DNA of 14,508 nt, taken from the NCBI GenBank assembly GCA_002358905.1, contig DEPT01000005.1:2178-16685 (forward strand). Direction: 5' to 3'. Source of the stretch: Akkermansiaceae bacterium UBA3385. Its GTDB lineage: Bacteria > Verrucomicrobiota > Verrucomicrobiia > Verrucomicrobiales > Akkermansiaceae. The notes below the pieces were generated by a model, which made no database searches, was not told the DNA's origin, and saw only the letters and a list, made by a program, of their open reading frames with translations. Shown here piece after piece: positions 1-8,497 of the stretch (positions within the stretch are counted from its first letter, which is position 1; every line of letters starts with the position of its first letter). A program made the position numbers and the translations under genes.

Positions 1-531
1 GCCAAGGTAGACGCCGGAACGGTAGCTACAATTACGGCCACGGCAAGCAATGAAGTGCTTGATGGGGCAACGGTCAATGGCTCTTCCGTGGTCATGGCCG
101 GTGCAGAGAATACCATAGATGGCATTGGTACTTCCGTGACAGGCGCCACCGATGTGACTATTACTGGTACGAATTCCACTATGATATCCGGCTCCGCCCA
201 GGTGGTTGCCACGAATGGTACAGTGAAGGTGGACGGCGGTACAACAGGTGCTAATACTATCACCGGCGCAGATACCCTGGTACAGGCGGGCTCTGCCGTA
301 GATGTTGATGGTAAGACCAACAGTATAGCTGCCGGAGCCGATGTGCTTGCCGGAGGAAGCGTCACCATTGATGCCGCTGAAAGCAACGAAGTGGTGGGTG
401 GCGCAACTGTTGATGGTGCATCCGTTGCAATGAGCGCTGGAACGAGCAATACTATCAGCGGAACTGATACGCTCGTCACTGCTGATACAACGGTGAACGT
501 TCAAGGCACCAGTAACAGTATCGACGCAGGA
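1..531 (+). repeat. Adhesin super-repeat copy 1 (531 bp, 177 codons)
   Basis: This in-frame copy begins with codons for Ala-Lys-Val-Asp-Ala-Gly and comprises eight rungs of 22, 21, 22, 26, 21, 22, 22 and 21 residues. The window edge coincides with its first codon, so further copies may lie upstream. Confidence 0.5.
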
Positions 532-3500
532 GCCAAGGTAGACGCCGGAACGGTTGCTACAATCACGGCCACAACAAGCAATGAAGTGGTGGGTGGTGCA
601 ACGGTCAAAGGCGAATCCGTGGTCATGGCCGGTGCAGAGAATACTATAGATGGCGCAGGTACTTCCGTGACAGGTGCTACCGATGTGACTATTACTGGTA
701 CGAATTCCACTACGATATCCGGAGCCGCCCAAGTGGTTGCAACGAATGAATCTGTGGTAATCAATGGTACAACGTCTGCCGAAAACACGATAACGGGAGC
801 GAATACCATGGTTACGGCCGGTACCGTAGTAGATATCGATGGTAAGAGCAACATCATTTCCTCCGGTGCAGCAGTGCTGGCCAGTGGGGAGGTTACCCTT
901 GATGCCGCCGAAAGCAATGACGTAACAAGTGGTGCACTGGTATATGGTGAATCTGTATCTCTGAATGCCGGTACCAGCAATACTGTCACCGGTACAAATA
1001 CGCATGTGAGTACGGAGTATACCGTAGAAATGGAAGGCGCCAGCAACAGTATTGCCTCTGGCGCCAAGGTAGATGCCGGAACCGTAGCTACTATCACGGC
1101 CTCAACAAGCAACGAAGTGGTGGACGGTGCAACGGTCAATGGCGTATCCGTGGTAATAGCCGGTGCAGATAATACCATAGATAGTGCAGGAACTTCCGTG
1201 ACAGGTGGTACGGATGTGACCATTACCGGTACGAATTCCACCACGATATCCGGAGCTGCCCAGGTGGTTGCAACGAATGAATCTGTGGTAATCAATGGTA
1301 CAACGACTGCCGAAAACACGATAACGGGAGAGGACACCATGGTGATGGCTGGTACCGCAGCTGATATCGATGGTAAGAGCAACAGCATTTCCGCCGGCGC
1401 AGCATTGCTGGCAGGCGGGGCGGTTACCCTTGATGCCGTTGAGCTCAATGAAGTGGCAGACGGTGCAACGGTATACGGTGAATCTGTTGCTATCAATGGT
1501 GCAGAGAATGTAATCGATGGTTCCGATACCCTGGTGAAGGGAAGGTCCCTGATTACGATTACCAGCACGGTATCCAATACGGTTTCAGGCGGAGCTGCAG
1601 TGCTGGTTTCGAGAGAGATGCCGGCAGCCGCTCTCAATACCCCGGTTGCTGATTCCGCCTCTGGTACAGACAAGTCTGGAATAGATGTGAGCATCAGTTC
1701 TCTGGAGCAAAATGCTATTACCAGTGGAGCTTCTGTGGTGTCTGAGACGGGGTCTGTCCTTGTGAGCGCCGGGGAGAACAACATTGTATCCGGCGATGGT
1801 ACGCTTGTTGAAGCCGCTGCTGATGTTTCAATTCAGGGCGCGGAGAACAATATCAGTACTGGCGCACAGGTGCAGGCTGGAGCAAATGTGGAGATTGCGG
1901 GCAGTAATTCTATTACCAGCGAATCCCTGAATAGCTCTCGCACAACCATTCAGGCTTTGGCTGGAGATGTGGATGTAAGTGATAGCAATTACATCAAGTA
2001 TGCCAGCATCTTGTCCGATGGTGGTAATATCGGGATTTCCACCGGATCCGGAGAAAAGAGTACCTGGATTGAGGATTCAGAACTCCTTGCTGCCGGAAAT
2101 ATCAGTATTGCAGGTGATACTACCGACCGTTCTGATACGAATCTGGCAGTAGTGACAGGCGAAGATACACTGGTTCTGGCAGAGTCCATTACTCTTAATT
2201 CTGTAAGTGTGCTGAATACTGGTAAGGACGCTGCGAATATTTGCACAGAGGACGGTGATATCACCATTTGTCATCGTGTGGACGTGGAAAATGCTACCCT
2301 GACTGCCGGAGGCAATATCGTAGTGGATTCTGACCACGTGCTGAACCTCAGGGAAGCATCTTCACTGGAAGGTAAGCTCTCTGGTGCGAGTGATATTAAC
2401 AAGTCGGGCGGTGATTCTCTGTTGCTTGATTACGACCACACCGCGTTCCTTGGTACAATTTATGCCAACGGGGCTGCGGGTGGTGCAGAAGGCAGTGTTG
2501 CCGATACGGACAATGCCGGCTCCTGGCTTGAAATTACTGATGCAGGTGTGGGTGCAGAAGCTACCATTGCGCTGAAGAATACGGATCTGGTTATCAACAC
2601 GGGCAATGCTTGTGTGGGTACTCTTGATACCACTCAGGATTCCGAAGCTAACAATGGGTCAACCGGAGCAACTCTGCTTGCAAATGGCTCATTCACAGCG
2701 GATGATAATGTCCGACCGGATTTCCAGTTGGTTGGTTCTGTTCTTGAGGTGCAGAAGGGAGTAGCCGGGGATGAAGTGCAGGCCACGCATCTGAAACTGA
2801 GCGATGCAACACTGATTAAGCTTGATGCCGCTGTTGATGCTGAGGGACAGGCGAGCTCGGATATCATCAAAGCAACAGGTTCCATTGATGTTGCAGCCAG
2901 TAAAACGGGCAATAGTGTCAGCCCCGAGACTGCGCCGGTTACAGCGCGTGTGTTCATTACTCACGGTGGCAATGCTGCAAATGCAGCAGAAGGCACGCGT
3001 ACTGCCATTATGCAGGGCTCCATGGTGACCAATATCAATGAGGATGTGCTGTATGATGTGGAAAAAGCATCTAATGGTACATATCAGCGCTCGCTGAAGG
3101 AACGTAATGTCCACCTGGAGAACAAGGAGGATGGCGTAGAGCTTGTATACAGCAAGAATTACCGCAGCGCTTCCAAGACAGAGCAGATGAAGCAGGTTGC
3201 CCGCAGCCTGGAGAAAATCTCCGATGCGTTCCATCATTATGAAGGAGCCCTGGCCTCCAGTGATGATGCTTTGCACCGTCTGGTAGATGCATTTGACTAT
3301 ACACGCAGCGAAAAAGCTGCCCAGAGAGGCTTGCTGAGTGTGTCAGGCAATGGGAATGTATTGCCTCGTCTCATGCAATTCGATGCCAGTCGCCATCACC
3401 TGAGCAATCTGCGTCGCCAGATGGGAGCTCCTGTCTGCCCCAGAACTTGGAAGGGGGCGGAGAATCGGACTGTGAACACCTGGATTACCTATACAGGGGC

Positions 3501-4311
3501 ATATGATTCGCTGAATGGAGATGAGAATATGGGGGATTACAGCCGGACGGCCAATGGCTTCCTGCTGGGTGGCGACCGGTCTCTGACCTGCCATCTGCGC
3601 GTCGGTGCCAGCATGGGATATGAGAATAGCAGTAGCTCTGCGGATCATTCCCAGGTGGATGGCGATACCATTTTCCTGGACGCCTATGCAGTTGCAGATG
3701 TTCGTAACATCAGACACAAGCTGTCCTTGGGTGTGGCTCTCAGCAGCTATGATATGTCTCGCCGTGTTCATGTGGATGCCGGATATCATACATTCTCTGG
3801 CACGGGAGAGGGTAGTACTGATGGCCTTACCCTGAACTTTGGCTATGAAATCAGTTCCGATTATCAGCTCAGCTCCCGGAGTTCGCTGACTCGTTATCTG
3901 TCCTTCAACTTGTCACATCACCAGCTGGATGCTATGACGGAAAACGGCATGGGCTCTGCGGGCGTGATTACGGAATACGATGATGAGTGGCAGGCTGATG
4001 TGGCGCTGGGGGTTCAGTATAATCGCGAGTTTGCTGCCGTGCGCCACCAGGAACCGGCTACATTCTACGCTTCTGCCGAGCTGCACCTGGATCTGCTGAA
4101 TGAACAGGCTTCTGCAAGGAATCGGTTCCGTGGTTCTGCTCATGGCTGGCAGGTTGAAAGCATGAAGCGCGAGCCTGTATACTTCGAGCTCGGTGCAGGT
4201 GTTCTTGTTCCGTTGACTCCTGCCTGGACCGGCACCGCTGGTGCTGCCGTTGAGCTGGGAACTGAACGCAGTTCCTTCTCCGGTAACATTGGTGTGCGGT
4301 ACTCGTTCTGA
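1..4311 (+). CDS. Autotransporter adhesin, 5'-truncated: repetitive beta-helix passenger plus C-terminal beta-barrel
   Basis: The frame is open from base 1 to TGA at 4309-4311, giving 1436 visible codons; the start and signal peptide lie upstream. A GTG at 55 is inside a repeat and is not the start. Visible codons 1-531 are three super-repeats of 177 residues. Degenerate rungs continue to about codon 640, then a less repetitive passenger rich in Gly, Ala, Asp, Thr and Val follows. Rungs fit the pattern V-x-A/G then V-x-I then N-x-I then G, as expected for a parallel beta-helix. A mostly helical linker spans about codons 1055-1140. The last ~280 residues (from about 3463) show alternating aromatic and hydrophobic strands and end in Tyr-Ser-Phe, typical of an autotransporter barrel with a terminal aromatic residue. 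The barrel should insert in the outer membrane and export the passenger (type Va secretion). The ligand is unknown; adhesion is inferred from architecture. A terminator follows 39 bp downstream. Confidence 0.5.
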   Translation, partial: AKVDAGTVATITATASNEVLDGATVNGSSVVMAGAENTIDGIGTSVTGATDVTITGTNSTMISGSAQVVATNGTVKVDGGTTGANTITGADTLVQAGSAVDVDGKTNSIAAGADVLAGGSVTIDAAESNEVVGGATVDGASVAMSAGTSNTISGTDTLVTADTTVNVQGTSNSIDAGAKVDAGTVATITATTSNEVVGGATVKGESVVMAGAENTIDGAGTSVTGATDVTITGTNSTTISGAAQVVATNESVVINGTTSAENTITGANTMVTAGTVVDIDGKSNIISSGAAVLASGEVTLDAAESNDVTSGALVYGESVSLNAGTSNTVTGTNTHVSTEYTVEMEGASNSIASGAKVDAGTVATITASTSNEVVDGATVNGVSVVIAGADNTIDSAGTSVTGGTDVTITGTNSTTISGAAQVVATNESVVINGTTTAENTITGEDTMVMAGTAADIDGKSNSISAGAALLAGGAVTLDAVELNEVADGATVYGESVAINGAENVIDGSDTLVKGRSLITITSTVSNTVSGGAAVLVSREMPAAALNTPVADSASGTDKSGIDVSISSLEQNAITSGASVVSETGSVLVSAGENNIVSGDGTLVEAAADVSIQGAENNISTGAQVQAGANVEIAGSNSITSESLNSSRTTIQALAGDVDVSDSNYIKYASILSDGGNIGISTGSGEKSTWIEDSELLAAGNISIAGDTTDRSDTNLAVVTGEDTLVLAESITLNSVSVLNTGKDAANICTEDGDITICHRVDVENATLTAGGNIVVDSDHVLNLREASSLEGKLSGASDINKSGGDSLLLDYDHTAFLGTIYANGAAGGAEGSVADTDNAGSWLEITDAGVGAEATIALKNTDLVINTGNACVGTLDTTQDSEANNGSTGATLLANGSFTADDNVRPDFQLVGSVLEVQKGVAGDEVQATHLKLSDATLIKLDAAVDAEGQASSDIIKATGSIDVAASKTGNSVSPETAPVTARVFITHGGNAANAAEGTRTAIMQGSMVTNINEDVLYDVEKASNGTYQRSLKERNVHLENKEDGVELVYSKNYRSASKTEQMKQVARSLEKISDAFHHYEGALASSDDALHRLVDAFDYTRSEKAAQRGLLSVSGNGNVLPRLMQFDASRHHLSNLRRQMGAPVCPRTWKGAENRTVNTWITYTGAYDSLNGDENMGDYSRTANGFLLGGDRSLTCHLRVGASMGYENSSSSADHSQVDGDTIFLDAYAVADVRNIRHKLSLGVALSSYDMSRRVHVDAGYHTFSGTGEGSTDGLTLNFGYEISSDYQLSSRSSLTRYLSFNLSHHQLDAMTENGMGSAGVITEYDDEWQADVALGVQYNREFAAVRHQEPATFYASAELHLDLLNEQASARNRFRGSAHGWQVESMKREPVYFELGAGVLVPLTPAWTGTAGAAVELGTERSSFSGNIGVRYSF
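532..1062 (+). repeat. Adhesin super-repeat copy 2 (531 bp)
   Basis: It has the same eight-rung order as copy 1, offset by exactly 531 bases. Bases 733-774 are identical to 1264-1305 in copy 3, a 42-base perfect match, so the copies are recent enough to recombine. Confidence 0.5.
1063..1593 (+). repeat. Adhesin super-repeat copy 3 (531 bp), more diverged at its 3' end
   Basis: It starts 531 bases after copy 2. The first four rungs stay close to copy 2 and the last two diverge (the rung lengths still total 177). After it, single degenerate rungs continue to about 1920, including one with a Ser/Ala/Asp-rich insertion at about 1606-1690. Confidence 0.5.
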
Positions 4312-4350
4312 TAGAGAACTTCTACCCGCAACGTTGAGAAATGAAATACG

Positions 4351-4386
4351 CCCGTCTGCCGGAAACGGCAGACGGGTACTGTTTTA
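4351..4386 (+). terminator. Intrinsic terminator after the autotransporter, possibly bidirectional
   Basis: An 11-bp perfect stem (4351-4361 with 4366-4376, loop GAAA) is followed by TACTGTTTTA. It starts 39 bp after the autotransporter stop. On the minus strand the stem is followed by TATTTCATTT, so it may also end the epimerase transcript that arrives from the right. Confidence 0.5.
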
Positions 4387-4426
4387 TGGAGTGATTAAGG
4401 AATAATGCTTAGTGATTAATGAGACG

Positions 4427-5365
4427 TTACTCCGGCAGGGTGGCCATGAGTTTATCCCAGCGCTGTTTTGCTTCGAGAATGGCTTCGGTGGTGACGGAGG
4501 AGGAAAGCTCCCAGGTGAGGGGCATGCGCTGGGTGAAGTAGGTGGGCATGAGGTGGTTGAAATCCACACAGCCGCCCTGGAAGGGGGCGCGGTGGTCGCG
4601 GCTGGGCCACTGCACATCGTTCACATGCGCGCCGTAGAGGTAGGGCTGGAGGCTGCGCAGGTATTGGTCGTGGTTGAGGAGCAGGAGATTGTGTTTGCGC
4701 TGGATGTGGCCGAAATCGTGCCAGTAGCGCACGTGGGGATTATCGGCAAATTCTTCCATGAGCCGGGGCATTTCCCATTCACCGGGCACCTGTTCAAAGT
4801 GGCTGCGGCCTTCTACGCCGAGCACCAGGTTGAGTTTGGCGGCTTCTTCTGCCAGGGTGTGCAGGGCCTGGCGGGCTCGTTCGTAGTAGAGCGGGGCCTG
4901 GCGGGCGCGGCGGCGCACCAGGTCCCCTTTGCGGCGGGCGTATTCTTTGCTGCCCACCCATTCATTGCGCAGCATACGTTCCAGTTCGCGTGTCGGGTGA
5001 ATGCCTTTCATGAGCTCCACGTTGCCCATGTGCAGCACCACATACTGAGCCCCCAGCCGGGCGGCCAGCATGAGGGTTTCTCTGGTGAGGCGCATGGCGC
5101 GCTCCCGGGCCTCCGGGCGGTGCGAGGTGAAGGGGTAGGCATCCGGCACGTCTCCCTGCACCTCAATGGGGGCGGGGCAGAAATTGTGGACTCCTGCCAC
5201 TTTGATGCGTCCGCCATCCACGGCTTTGAGCAGACCGGGCAGCATATCCAGACTCAGCCCATGCGAGGCTTCTATATATTCGAAGCCCAGCTCGCGGATT
5301 TCATCACACATGGCGCCGCCGTCCTTATGGCGGCGACTATTCCAGCAGGTGGAAAAAACGTTCAC
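4427..5365 (-). CDS. Sugar-phosphate isomerase/epimerase-like TIM-barrel protein (xylose isomerase-like, AP-endonuclease-2 fold)
   Basis: The gene encodes 312 residues from GTG (5365-5363) to TAA. The protein resembles the xylose-isomerase-like TIM-barrel superfamily, whose members are metal-dependent sugar isomerases, epimerases or endonuclease-IV-like enzymes. Candidate metal and active-site residues sit at barrel strand ends: Glu32, His60 (Gly-Val-His-Asn), His112 (Leu-His-Met-Gly), Glu185 (Gly-Val-Glu-Gly-Arg), Asp217 and His220 (His-Asp-Phe-Gly-His), His247 (Gly-Ala-His-Val-Asn-Asp) and Glu286. There is no signal peptide, so it should be cytosolic. The substrate cannot be read from the sequence. 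The start is chosen because a TTGATT-17-TACAAT promoter ends only 6 bases before the GTG, predicting a leaderless message. It is divergent from the methyltransferase and shares its control region. Fold class is fairly sure; specific function is unknown. Confidence 0.5.
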   Translation of the reverse strand: MNVFSTCWNSRRHKDGGAMCDEIRELGFEYIEASHGLSLDMLPGLLKAVDGGRIKVAGVHNFCPAPIEVQGDVPDAYPFTSHRPEARERAMRLTRETLMLAARLGAQYVVLHMGNVELMKGIHPTRELERMLRNEWVGSKEYARRKGDLVRRRARQAPLYYERARQALHTLAEEAAKLNLVLGVEGRSHFEQVPGEWEMPRLMEEFADNPHVRYWHDFGHIQRKHNLLLLNHDQYLRSLQPYLYGAHVNDVQWPSRDHRAPFQGGCVDFNHLMPTYFTQRMPLTWELSSSVTTEAILEAKQRWDKLMATLPE

Positions 5366-5371
5366 GGGGGA

Positions 5372-5400
5372 ATTGTAGTAACAAATCGCCCGGGAATCAA
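5372..5400 (-). promoter_or_regulatory. Sigma70-type promoter of the epimerase-like gene
   Basis: Reading the minus strand, TTGATT (5400-5395), a 17-base spacer and TACAAT (5377-5372) are followed by six bases and the GTG at 5365. Transcription would start at or very near the start codon. No Shine-Dalgarno can fit downstream. Confidence 0.5.
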
Positions 5401-5408
5401 GCCCGTTG

Positions 5409-5437
5409 TTGACTTTTCTGCGCTATGCGCGTATAAT
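5409..5437 (+). promoter_or_regulatory. Near-perfect sigma70 promoter of the methyltransferase-antiporter operon
   Basis: TTGACT (5409-5414), a 17-base spacer and a perfect TATAAT (5432-5437) precede the GTG at 5445 by seven bases, so the message should be leaderless. The -35 box lies 8 bp from the -35 box of the opposite promoter (5395-5400), so the two polymerases would compete or share a regulator. GCGCGTATAAT (5427-5437) recurs exactly in the gyrB promoter. Confidence 0.5.
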
Positions 5438-5444
5438 CTCGCGC

Positions 5445-6758
5445 GTGAGCGATTTTCAACAAAAAGGTCAGGGATATAAGCCTCGTTTCAAGGATAAGAA
5501 ACGCCCGCAGGGTGGTGGCGGCGCACCGCGCGTTCGTGCGTTCAAGACGGCCGATGCCCCGGAGGGGAGTGAGAACTGGGTGCGTCCGTGGGTGCAGCTT
5601 AAGTATTTTACCTATAATCCGGCGGTGTTCCCGCGCATGTTGGGAGCGGTGAGCCCGGATGCGGTGCAGGGCGGGCTGATTAATGTTTACGATAAGAACG
5701 GTGACCTTTTTGGCGGCGGTTTCTGGAATCCGCAAAGCCGCACTCCTCTGCGCATGCTGGCCCATGGCCCCGAGGTGCTCAAGGAAAAAGACCTGGAAGT
5801 CGCTATCCGCAAGGCTGTGACCTGGCGCCGCCAGGATTGCCGGCTGGAGGAAACCACCAACGCTTACCGCGTGATTCATGGCGATTCGGATGGCCTGGGT
5901 GGCCTGATTGTGGATCGCTATGCGGATGTTCTGAGCCTGGAGGTGACTACGCTGGGTGTGTGGCTGCGTCTGCCGCAGTGGCTGCCGCTGCTGCATGAGC
6001 TCTGCGGCACGAAGCGCCACGTTATCACGGTGGATGAGGGTATCGCCCGCATGGAGGGAATCGATGTGAGCAAGGCTCCCGCCAGCGAGCCGGTGCATAA
6101 GGTGCGTATCGTGGAAAACGGCGTGAACTTCGAGGTGGACTTCGCTCAGGGGCACAAGACCGGCTTCTTCTGCGATCAGCGCGATAACCGCCTGAAGCTT
6201 TCGAAGCTGGTGGAGGGCAAGACCATGCTTGATTTGTGCTGCTACTCCGGCGGTTTCTCCATCTACTCCAAGCTGCACGGCGGTGCTGCTGAGGTGACGG
6301 CGGTGGACCTGGACGAAAAGGCTATTCTGATGGCTAAGCGCAATGCCAACATTAACGCCCAGAATGGCCCGCTGCGCATTGATTTCGTGCATGCGGATGC
6401 TTTTGTGTATGCCCGCCAGATGGTGCGCAACGGCAAGATGTTCGATGTGGTGCTGCTCGACCCGCCCAAGTTTGTGCTGGGCCGTGATGAGGAGAAGGAA
6501 GAGGGCCTCAAGAAGTACAATGACCTGAACATGCTTGGCCTGCAGTGTGTGCGCTGCGGCGGCTTGTTTGTGACCTGCTCCTGCAGCGGCCTGGTGAGTC
6601 CGGCGGAGTTCGAGAAGGTGGTCATCAAGGCTGCTCAGCGTCTGGGCCGCCGCCTGCAGATTCTGGATATGACCGGCCCCGGATGGGACCATCCCTTCCT
6701 TTCTACCTATCCTGAGGGGCGTTATCTGAAAGTTCTCTGGGCTCGCGTACTGGTATGA
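5445..6758 (+). CDS. Class I SAM-dependent 23S rRNA methyltransferase, RlmI family-like
   Basis: The gene encodes 437 residues from GTG 5445 to TGA 6756-6758. Residues 1-40 are a basic, Gly/Lys/Arg-rich tail, probably RNA-contacting. Residues about 45-105 look like a PUA-type domain. Residues 145-161 (His-Gly-Asp-x-Asp-Gly-Leu-Gly-Gly-Leu-x-Val-Asp-Arg-Tyr) and 235-249 (Gly-x-Lys-Thr-Gly-Phe-Phe-x-Asp-Gln-Arg-x-Asn-Arg) are characteristic of RlmI relatives. SAM motif I is at 263-272 (Asp-Leu-Cys-Cys-Tyr-Ser-Gly-Gly-Phe-Ser), the acidic ribose-binding motif at 287-290, Asp-Pro-Pro-Lys-Phe at 339-343 and Thr-Cys-Ser-Cys-Ser at 377-381. E. coli RlmI makes m5C1962 in 23S rRNA; the exact target here is inferred. 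A TTG at 5406 is in frame but lies upstream of the -35 box, so it is rejected. It overlaps the antiporter by ATGA, suggesting translational coupling. Confidence 0.5.
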   Translation: MSDFQQKGQGYKPRFKDKKRPQGGGGAPRVRAFKTADAPEGSENWVRPWVQLKYFTYNPAVFPRMLGAVSPDAVQGGLINVYDKNGDLFGGGFWNPQSRTPLRMLAHGPEVLKEKDLEVAIRKAVTWRRQDCRLEETTNAYRVIHGDSDGLGGLIVDRYADVLSLEVTTLGVWLRLPQWLPLLHELCGTKRHVITVDEGIARMEGIDVSKAPASEPVHKVRIVENGVNFEVDFAQGHKTGFFCDQRDNRLKLSKLVEGKTMLDLCCYSGGFSIYSKLHGGAAEVTAVDLDEKAILMAKRNANINAQNGPLRIDFVHADAFVYARQMVRNGKMFDVVLLDPPKFVLGRDEEKEEGLKKYNDLNMLGLQCVRCGGLFVTCSCSGLVSPAEFEKVVIKAAQRLGRRLQILDMTGPGWDHPFLSTYPEGRYLKVLWARVLV

Positions 6759-8452
6759 TTTTCACACTTGTCATCGGTTTGGCCCTGGCCTTTGTGCTGG
6801 GGATGGTGGCGCAGCAGCTGAAGCTCTCGCCGTTGGTGGGGTATCTGGTTGCCGGCATGCTGGCGGCGCAGCCCTGGTGGGGGCACCCGGTGGATCAGCA
6901 TGTGGTGGAGGAGTTCTCCCATATCGGCGTGGTGCTGCTGCTTTTCGGCGTGGGCCTGCATTTCCATTTCAAGGATTTGCTGGCGGTGCGCAAGGTGGCC
7001 GTGCCTGGTGCGGTGAGCTGCAGCCTGCTGTGGACGGGTATCGGTGGTCTGGTGTACTACCTTTGCGGCGGCACTGGCGGCTGGGTGGCAGCGGCTATTT
7101 TCGGCATGTGCGTATGTGTATCCAGCACGGTGGTTCTCACCCGCGTGCTGGAGGATAACAAGATGCTGCAGACCCCTGCGGGGCACACGGCCTTGGGCTG
7201 GCTGGTGGTGGAGGATTTGTTCACCATCATTCTGCTGGTGCTCATGCCGGTTATGTTCGGCAATGATGAGCTGCTTCCGGCGCTGGGTGGCATGGCGGTG
7301 AAGCTGACCCTGCTGGTGCTCATCGTGGCGCTGCTGGGTAAGCGTATCATCACGAAGGTGCTCACCTTTGTGGCCCGCAACGGTTCGGATGAGCTCTTCA
7401 CCCTGGGCGTGCTGGTGATTGCCCTGGGTATTGCCGTGCTTTCCTCTTATGTGTTCAACGCCTCCATGGAGTTCGGAGCGTTTCTTTCCGGCATGGTGGT
7501 GGGGCAGAGCAAGTTTGCCAGCCGCGCAGCGAGTGACGCTCTTCCCATGCGCGATGCCTTTGCCGTGCTCTTCTTCGTGTCGGTGGGTATGGGCTTCCAG
7601 ATGGGTGGCCTGGTGGAATACTGGCCGCTGGCGCTGGGTACCACGGCCTATGTGCTGCTTATCAAGCCGGTCACGGGTTACATTGTTATCCGGCTGCTGC
7701 GCCGGCCGGCGCGTCTGGGCGTGGTAGTGGGTGGTGCTCTGGCGCAGATTGGTGAATTTTCCTTCATCCTGGCCACGCTGGCTGCCAGCACCTACGGTGT
7801 GCTGCCGCTGTATGCTGCCAATGTGATTACGGGTGCGGCCATCATCTCCATCACCCTGAATGCAGCCTTGTTCCGCTATGTGCCCAAGGTCATTCAGCTG
7901 CTGGAGAAGAATGCGCCGGTGGCTCCGGATGCTGCTCGCCACGTGCCGGCTCCGCGTGAGGCCGTGGACCGCGTGATTGTGGTAGGCTATGGACCCAGCG
8001 GGCAGATTATGACTGACCTGCTGCGCAAGTACGATGTTGAGGTCGTGGTGCTGGAAATGAATATCGACACCGTGACCCGCCTGAACAAGGAGGGCATTCC
8101 CGCGCTGCATGGCGATGCCCGCCTGCGCCATATTCTGAAACTGGCCGGCGTGGAGCAGGCGAAGGCTATCATGGTGACAGCCGCCGCAGCTCCTTCCAAG
8201 GAAATTGCTGCTGCCGCCCGAAGCCTGAACAAGAAGATAGAGGTGATGGCCTACACCACCTATATGAATCAGGCACAGGAGCTCCGCACCGGCGGCCATT
8301 ATGTGTTCTCCGGTGAGGAAGAGGTGGCGCTTTCCATGTCCTCCACCCTGCTGCGGCAGATGGGGGCTACGGACGAGCAGGTGACCCGCGAGCGCGTGGC
8401 TACCCGCCGCCGCCTGGCCGGATTACCCCCTGAGGAATTAGAGGATATGTAG
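6755..8452 (+). CDS. Monovalent cation:proton antiporter, YbaL/KefB-type CPA2 with C-terminal RCK (TrkA-N) domain, copy 1
   Basis: The gene encodes 565 residues, starting at the ATG that overlaps the methyltransferase stop (ATGA 6755-6758). Residues 1-385 are about 12 hydrophobic segments of the Na+/H+ exchanger (CPA2) fold. The N-terminus (Ser-Pro-Leu-Val-Gly-Tyr-Leu-Val-Ala-Gly and Phe-Gly-Val-Gly-Leu-x-Phe) recalls E. coli YbaL. Glu153-Asp154 lie where CPA2 members have the ion-site acid. Residues 261-279 match the conserved Ala-Leu-Pro-x-Arg-Asp-Ala-Phe segment. Residues 405-500 are a Rossmann-like RCK domain with Gly-Tyr-Gly-Pro-Ser-Gly (411-416), Glu434 and His-Gly-Asp-Ala (452-455), expected to bind a nucleotide or adenylate and gate transport. 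It sits in the inner membrane and exports K+ or Na+ against protons; the ion is not decidable here. It has no promoter of its own and is likely co-transcribed with the methyltransferase. A close paralogue follows after the hairpin array. Confidence 0.5.
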   Translation: MIFTLVIGLALAFVLGMVAQQLKLSPLVGYLVAGMLAAQPWWGHPVDQHVVEEFSHIGVVLLLFGVGLHFHFKDLLAVRKVAVPGAVSCSLLWTGIGGLVYYLCGGTGGWVAAAIFGMCVCVSSTVVLTRVLEDNKMLQTPAGHTALGWLVVEDLFTIILLVLMPVMFGNDELLPALGGMAVKLTLLVLIVALLGKRIITKVLTFVARNGSDELFTLGVLVIALGIAVLSSYVFNASMEFGAFLSGMVVGQSKFASRAASDALPMRDAFAVLFFVSVGMGFQMGGLVEYWPLALGTTAYVLLIKPVTGYIVIRLLRRPARLGVVVGGALAQIGEFSFILATLAASTYGVLPLYAANVITGAAIISITLNAALFRYVPKVIQLLEKNAPVAPDAARHVPAPREAVDRVIVVGYGPSGQIMTDLLRKYDVEVVVLEMNIDTVTRLNKEGIPALHGDARLRHILKLAGVEQAKAIMVTAAAAPSKEIAAAARSLNKKIEVMAYTTYMNQAQELRTGGHYVFSGEEEVALSMSSTLLRQMGATDEQVTRERVATRRRLAGLPPEELEDM

Positions 8453-8456
8453 TAAA

Positions 8457-8476
8457 TTACGCGTTGGCATAATTAG
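8457..8476 (+). repeat. Outer left inverted repeat of the hairpin-array element
   Basis: The 20 bases contain TTGGCATAATTAG, which is repeated in reverse complement at 9045-9057. Over 20 bases, 18 match. It begins 4 bases after the stop codon of antiporter copy 1. Confidence 0.5.
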
Positions 8477-8497
8477 TCAAGCATCGATAAATCGGGA

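Noticed and set aside
501..1784. A 427-residue open frame on the minus strand inside the adhesin repeats
   Set aside because: It is a shadow of the Thr/Val/Ala-rich repeat codons on the plus strand, has repetitive low-complexity content and no promoter or start signal.
4390..4419. Direct repeat AGTGATTAA at 4390-4398 and 4411-4419
   Set aside because: It is a 9-base A/T-rich repeat in a short intergenic stretch after a terminator, with no associated promoter or gene; chance is sufficient.
5406..5444. A longer methyltransferase starting at TTG 5406
   Set aside because: That codon lies just before the -35 box; the promoter places transcription start at the GTG at 5445.
4412..5479. A 355-residue plus-strand open frame opposite the epimerase-like gene
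   Set aside because: It is a His/Gly/Ala-rich shadow; it would also run through the divergent promoter region.
6722..8299. A 525-residue minus-strand open frame opposite antiporter copy 1
   Set aside because: The translation is rich in His, Gln and Arg without domains, as expected opposite a GC-rich membrane-protein gene.
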